Both the position numbers and the translations under genes were made by a program. From an uncultured Rhizobium sp. (GTDB lineage Bacteria; Pseudomonadota; Alphaproteobacteria; Rhizobiales; Rhizobiaceae), in the NCBI GenBank assembly GCA_945952045.1, contig CAMFHE010000012.1:58744-122743 (forward strand): a stretch of DNA of 64,000 bases. Direction: 5' to 3'. Positions 60,893-64,000 of the stretch are shown here, in pieces (the first letter of the stretch is position 1; each line of letters starts with the position of its first letter). The notes below the pieces were generated by a model, which was not told the DNA's origin, ran no database searches, and saw nothing but the letters and a program-made list of their open reading frames with translations.

Positions 60893-61866
60893 GTACCGGA
60901 TCGACAACATTCCAAAAACCATCCTTCTGGTCGCGAAGCGAGACACGCCTGGCGGCGATGCTTTTCCTGCTGCTGGTTGTGTTCAATATTGTTCTGAACC
61001 CGATCCGTTTTTCACCGGCCAACTGGCCAACCGTTCTCGGTCTCGCAGCCCCGCTGCTGCTTGCAACGCTGGCGACGACACTGCCGTTTCTTGCAGGGAG
61101 AGGCTCGATCGACGTTTCCGTCGGTCCGCTGATCGGTTTGATCAATGTCATCATCGTCAAGGGATTGATCGGCGATATGGGTGTCTCGTCGCCATGGATC
61201 ATTGTGCCGGCGGCGTTGCTTCTCGGCATATTGTCCGGCGCCCTGAATGGGTTGCTTGCGGCGGTGCTGCGCATCCAGCCGATTGTCGCGACGCTCGCCA
61301 CTTATCTGATCTATACCGGTCTTGCATTATCGATCCTGCCTTCGCCATCCGGCAGCGTTCCCGGCTGGTTTTCCAGTCTTGCGGGTCCCCTTTCGGTCAT
61401 TCCGGTCGCAATCGTCGTGCTTCTGTGGGTCATCTTCAAGCGGCTGCCGATCTACGACATGCTGATGGCCGTCGGGAGTGACGATCGCGCCGCCTTTACC
61501 GCCGCTATCAACGTGACGGCCGTCCGCTTCCTGTCCTATGTTCTGGGTGGTCTGGTCGCCTCCATCGCCGCCCTGTGCCTGACGGCTCTGATCGGCTCGG
61601 GCGATCCGAATATCGGCCCCGGCTTTACCCTGATCGCCATCGCGGCAGCCGCGCTTGGCGGCGTCAGCCTTGCCGGCGGTGTCGGCGGATTGCTGGCCGC
61701 CTTCATTGGCGCGGCGGATATATTCCTGCTGCAGAACGCACTGACGTCTTTCAACGTCTCCACCTTCGTGCTGCAGGCGACCTATGGCGCGGTGTTGGTG
61801 CTTGCCGTTTGCCTCAACTCCCAAACGCTGAAACGGCGCTTCCAGACATGGATGGAAATCCGATGA
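60889..61866 (+). CDS. sugar ABC transporter permease (RbsC type), first of two
   Basis: A 325-residue permease. LPFLAGRGSIDVSVGPLIGL, IQPIVATLATYLIYTGLALS, AALGGVSLAGGVGGLLAAFI and the closing VLVLAVCLNSQTLKRRFQTW match RbsC. A GTG start overlaps the stop of the ATPase half (GTGA at 60889-60892). Two permeases, not one, imply a heterodimeric channel. Confidence 0.92.
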   Translation: MSTGSTTFQKPSFWSRSETRLAAMLFLLLVVFNIVLNPIRFSPANWPTVLGLAAPLLLATLATTLPFLAGRGSIDVSVGPLIGLINVIIVKGLIGDMGVSSPWIIVPAALLLGILSGALNGLLAAVLRIQPIVATLATYLIYTGLALSILPSPSGSVPGWFSSLAGPLSVIPVAIVVLLWVIFKRLPIYDMLMAVGSDDRAAFTAAINVTAVRFLSYVLGGLVASIAALCLTALIGSGDPNIGPGFTLIAIAAAALGGVSLAGGVGGLLAAFIGAADIFLLQNALTSFNVSTFVLQATYGAVLVLAVCLNSQTLKRRFQTWMEIR

Positions 61867-62819
61867 AGAAACATATTGCATCCAATCGGGCGCTGATCGC
61901 CTTTTTCGGGGTGCTGCTCGTTTTTGCCGTCGGCACAGTCCTCATCCCCGGTTTCGCCAGCCCGTTTTCCATTCGCGCCATGCTGATTCTGGCCTCCCTG
62001 CTTGCGATTGCAGCTCTGGGACAGACGCTGGTCATGATCCTGGGCGGCATCGATCTTTCGATCCCATTCGTCATCGGATTTGCCAATGTCGTCTTCGCCA
62101 GTCTGTACGGAAGCGGCATGCCGGGCTTAGTCGCATTCACCATCGTCATTGTCGCGGCTGCCCTTGTCGGGGCGGTGTCCGGCGCTTTGTCGGCAAGTCT
62201 TTCCATACACCCGCTCATCGTTACCCTGGGTGTCGGCACGATCGTGCAGGCAGCCGTGCAAATATGGACCCGTGGACTGCCGACCGGCTCTGCGCCGCCA
62301 TTCATCAATGATTTTGTTTCCCTCGGCGGCACGATCGGGCCTCTGCCCTTTCCTTGGCTTATTCCGTTCACGCTGGTGTTGACCGGCGCCTGCTTCTTTG
62401 GTCTTCGGCGCACAATTTTTGGTCGTCGTCTCTATGCGCTCGGCTCCAACCTGAAGGCTGCCGAACTGGCGCTGGTACGGCCGGTCGCGATGTGGAGCGC
62501 GACTTTTGCGCTGAGCGCGGTGTTTGCTGCCGTGGCGGGCATTCTGCTTCTCGGCTTCACCGGATCTTCGAGCGCGACAGTCGGGACGCCCTACCTGTTT
62601 CAGACGGTTGCCGCCGTCGTTATTGGCGGGACGGCGCTGATTGGCGGTCGCGGCGGCTTCGTCGGCACCGTTGCCGGAGCAATCGTGCTGGTTCAATTGC
62701 GCACCTTGCTGATCGGCCTTGGTCTCTCGGAAGCATTGGTACAGTGCGCCCTTGGGGGACTTATACTCGCTCTCGTCGCCGCCTATGGCCGCGACCAGCA
62801 TGTTCGCGATCTGATTTGA
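61863..62819 (+). CDS. sugar ABC transporter permease (RbsC type), second of two
   Basis: A 318-residue permease. LGGIDLSIPFVIGFANVVFA, IHPLIVTLGVGTIVQAAVQI, AAVVIGGTALIGGRGGFVGT and ILALVAAYGRDQ match RbsC. ATG 61863 overlaps the stop of the first permease (ATGA). It belongs to the same importer as the 58051 binding protein and the split ATPase. Confidence 0.92.
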   Translation: MKKHIASNRALIAFFGVLLVFAVGTVLIPGFASPFSIRAMLILASLLAIAALGQTLVMILGGIDLSIPFVIGFANVVFASLYGSGMPGLVAFTIVIVAAALVGAVSGALSASLSIHPLIVTLGVGTIVQAAVQIWTRGLPTGSAPPFINDFVSLGGTIGPLPFPWLIPFTLVLTGACFFGLRRTIFGRRLYALGSNLKAAELALVRPVAMWSATFALSAVFAAVAGILLLGFTGSSSATVGTPYLFQTVAAVVIGGTALIGGRGGFVGTVAGAIVLVQLRTLLIGLGLSEALVQCALGGLILALVAAYGRDQHVRDLI

Positions 62820-62829
62820 GGAGCTCCCG

Positions 62830-63948
62830 ATGGACGAACGGCTTGAAAAGACCATCGCCGCAATCCGGGAATGCGGCGCCGACTGGGGTGTTCTGACCAG
62901 CCCCGACGGGGTCGCCTACGCGCTCGGCCATGTCTGCGGCATAGAGGCGGGACCGTCGCCGTTTGCGGGTGGCCCAAGCGTGGCGATTGTCGGTCGGGAT
63001 GGCCAGACCGGCCTGCTTGTCACAAATCTCGAGGAAGCCACCCCGAGCTGGGCGGACATCGTTGTCACGTACACCGGCTTCTCCTATCGGGAACCGACCG
63101 ACGTTCTCGAAAACTATCTTCTGGAAGCGGGAAATCTTTTCAAACGATTGGGCGTGCGTGGCACAATCGCGATCGAACGACACGCCCTGCCGGCATCACT
63201 CGCGTCCCTGCTCGGTGGCCATTCTCTCGTATCCATCGAGCCGGTGCTGCGTCGCCATAGAGCCATCAAGACCAGAACGGAGATAGGTCTGTTGCGGGAG
63301 GCGGCATTGACTGCTTCGGCCGGACAAAGGGCATTTCTTGATACGACGCGCGCCGGCATGACCGAACTGCAAGCCTTCGCAGCAATCCGTCTCGCGATGG
63401 AAACGCGTGCCGGGATGCGCCTGCCGGTCGCCGGCGATCTGATTTCCGGAAAAAACCGCACCGCGCAATTCATGGGCTGGCCCAACAACCGGGTGATCGA
63501 CACGGGTGATCCACTGATCTGCGATCTTGCACCCCGCGTCGACGGCTACTGGGGCGATAGCTGCGCATCCGTGATGATCGGCTCTGCGTCTGCCGGATTT
63601 CGCCGGCTTTTCGAAACCGGAAAAGCCGCCCTCGATCTGGCGATGACAAGCATCCGTCCGGGGCTTGCCATAGACGTTCTGGATGCAAGCCTGCAAAAAC
63701 TGGTGGCGTCGAACGGCTACAATTACGCCCATCACTCCGGGCACTCGATCGGCACAAGCGTGCACGAATGGCCGCGCATCGTTTCCTATGAAAAGGAAGT
63801 GCTGAAGGAAGACATGGTGATCATGGTCGAGCCCACAGCCTTCGATCCGGAAGTTGGTGGGGTGAGGCTCGAGCATATGTTCCGCGTCACGGCCAACGGT
63901 TGCGAAATCCTGACCGATTTCGACCACCAGCCGCAGATAGACTTTTAG
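62830..63948 (+). CDS. M24-family metallopeptidase (Xaa-Pro aminopeptidase/creatinase fold)
   Basis: A 372-residue protein of the pita-bread fold. An N-terminal creatinase-like domain (residues 1-140) is followed by the M24 domain: GDPLICDLAPRVDGYWGDSC (metal Asp residues), YNYAHHSGHSIGTSVHEWPR (metal and catalytic His), MVIMVEPTAFDPEVGG and VRLEHMFRVT (metal Glu residues). It may cleave Xaa-Pro peptides or be a creatinase-like amidinohydrolase or C-N hydrolase. GAGGAGCTCCCG precedes the ATG. It follows the second permease gene by 10 bp, so it may act on the imported substrate. Confidence 0.9.
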   Translation: MDERLEKTIAAIRECGADWGVLTSPDGVAYALGHVCGIEAGPSPFAGGPSVAIVGRDGQTGLLVTNLEEATPSWADIVVTYTGFSYREPTDVLENYLLEAGNLFKRLGVRGTIAIERHALPASLASLLGGHSLVSIEPVLRRHRAIKTRTEIGLLREAALTASAGQRAFLDTTRAGMTELQAFAAIRLAMETRAGMRLPVAGDLISGKNRTAQFMGWPNNRVIDTGDPLICDLAPRVDGYWGDSCASVMIGSASAGFRRLFETGKAALDLAMTSIRPGLAIDVLDASLQKLVASNGYNYAHHSGHSIGTSVHEWPRIVSYEKEVLKEDMVIMVEPTAFDPEVGGVRLEHMFRVTANGCEILTDFDHQPQIDF

Positions 63949-64000
63949 GGCCTGTTGAGATTCAGGGTTTCGTTGCTTGACGCATAATGATTCAAGCTCC
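63949..64000. mobile_element. possible end of an insertion sequence (IS5-like)
   Basis: GGCCTGTTGAGATTCAGGG begins directly after the peptidase stop and continues with GTTTCGTTGCTTGACGCATA. I recall similar sequence at the left end and leader of IS5-family elements of alphaproteobacteria. No transposase is visible because the window ends. Low confidence. Confidence 0.35.

Overview
The window is high-GC DNA from an alphaproteobacterium, most likely a member of the Rhizobiaceae. Three things point there: long runs of ABC uptake and catabolic operons, four-base ATGA gene overlaps, and dispersed intergenic repeats of the kind common in Rhizobium (8614-8690, 30426-30469, 30777-30872, 37823-37915). 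I see no rRNA, tRNA or CRISPR array. The region reads as an accessory nutrient-scavenging segment, possibly of a chromid or large plasmid, though replicon type cannot be seen here.

Layout. (1) 1-3.7 kb, minus strand: four proteins of unknown function. One resembles the DUF6603 family and one is cut by the window edge. (2) 4.0-8.6 kb: a monooxygenase-fold protein divergent from a LysR regulator, then a second LysR with a perfect palindromic operator, a PaiB-like protein and moeA. (3) 8.7-18.9 kb: a LuxR-type response regulator and an unusual permease-histidine kinase-receiver fusion, divergent from the urea ABC importer urtABCDE. (4) 18.9-28.9 kb: a minus-strand amide/amine operon (cysteine hydrolase, glutamine-synthetase-like enzyme, N-formylglutamate-amidohydrolase-like enzyme, class III aminotransferase) and an RpiR regulator. 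These are divergent from a second branched-chain-amino-acid-type importer whose permease and ATPase are fused. (5) 29.1-34.9 kb: a DeoR regulator, a GNAT protein, an Lrp ligand-domain protein, then a GcvA-like LysR divergent from a probable pipecolate/lysine oxidation pair (FAD oxidase and semialdehyde dehydrogenase). (6) 34.9-35.4 kb: remains of an IS6-family transposase. (7) 35.5-63.9 kb: a 28-kb sugar-acid and acyl-CoA island.

The island holds three ABC sugar importers, an IclR regulator and a nearly complete non-phosphorylating L-fucose-type route: mutarotase, lactonase, fuconate dehydratase, ketodeoxyfuconate dehydrogenase and diketo-acid hydrolase. It also has a second enolase-superfamily dehydratase and a second FAH-fold enzyme. 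Mixed with these are acyl-CoA genes (two CaiB-type CoA-transferases, a MaoC hydratase, an enoyl-CoA hydratase). Twice, a CaiB gene is followed directly by a solute-binding-protein-like gene with no signal peptide. The two proteins are clear paralogues, so this is a repeated, apparently cytoplasmic module, and I consider it the best candidate for something undescribed. The first CaiB operon and the main ABC operon carry near-identical promoter/operator elements (35445-35480 and 39678-39712), which suggests control by the IclR protein encoded between them. A possible insertion-sequence end lies at the right edge.

Functions were assigned by reading translated motifs and gene order. No database search or alignment was run, so substrates are inferences.
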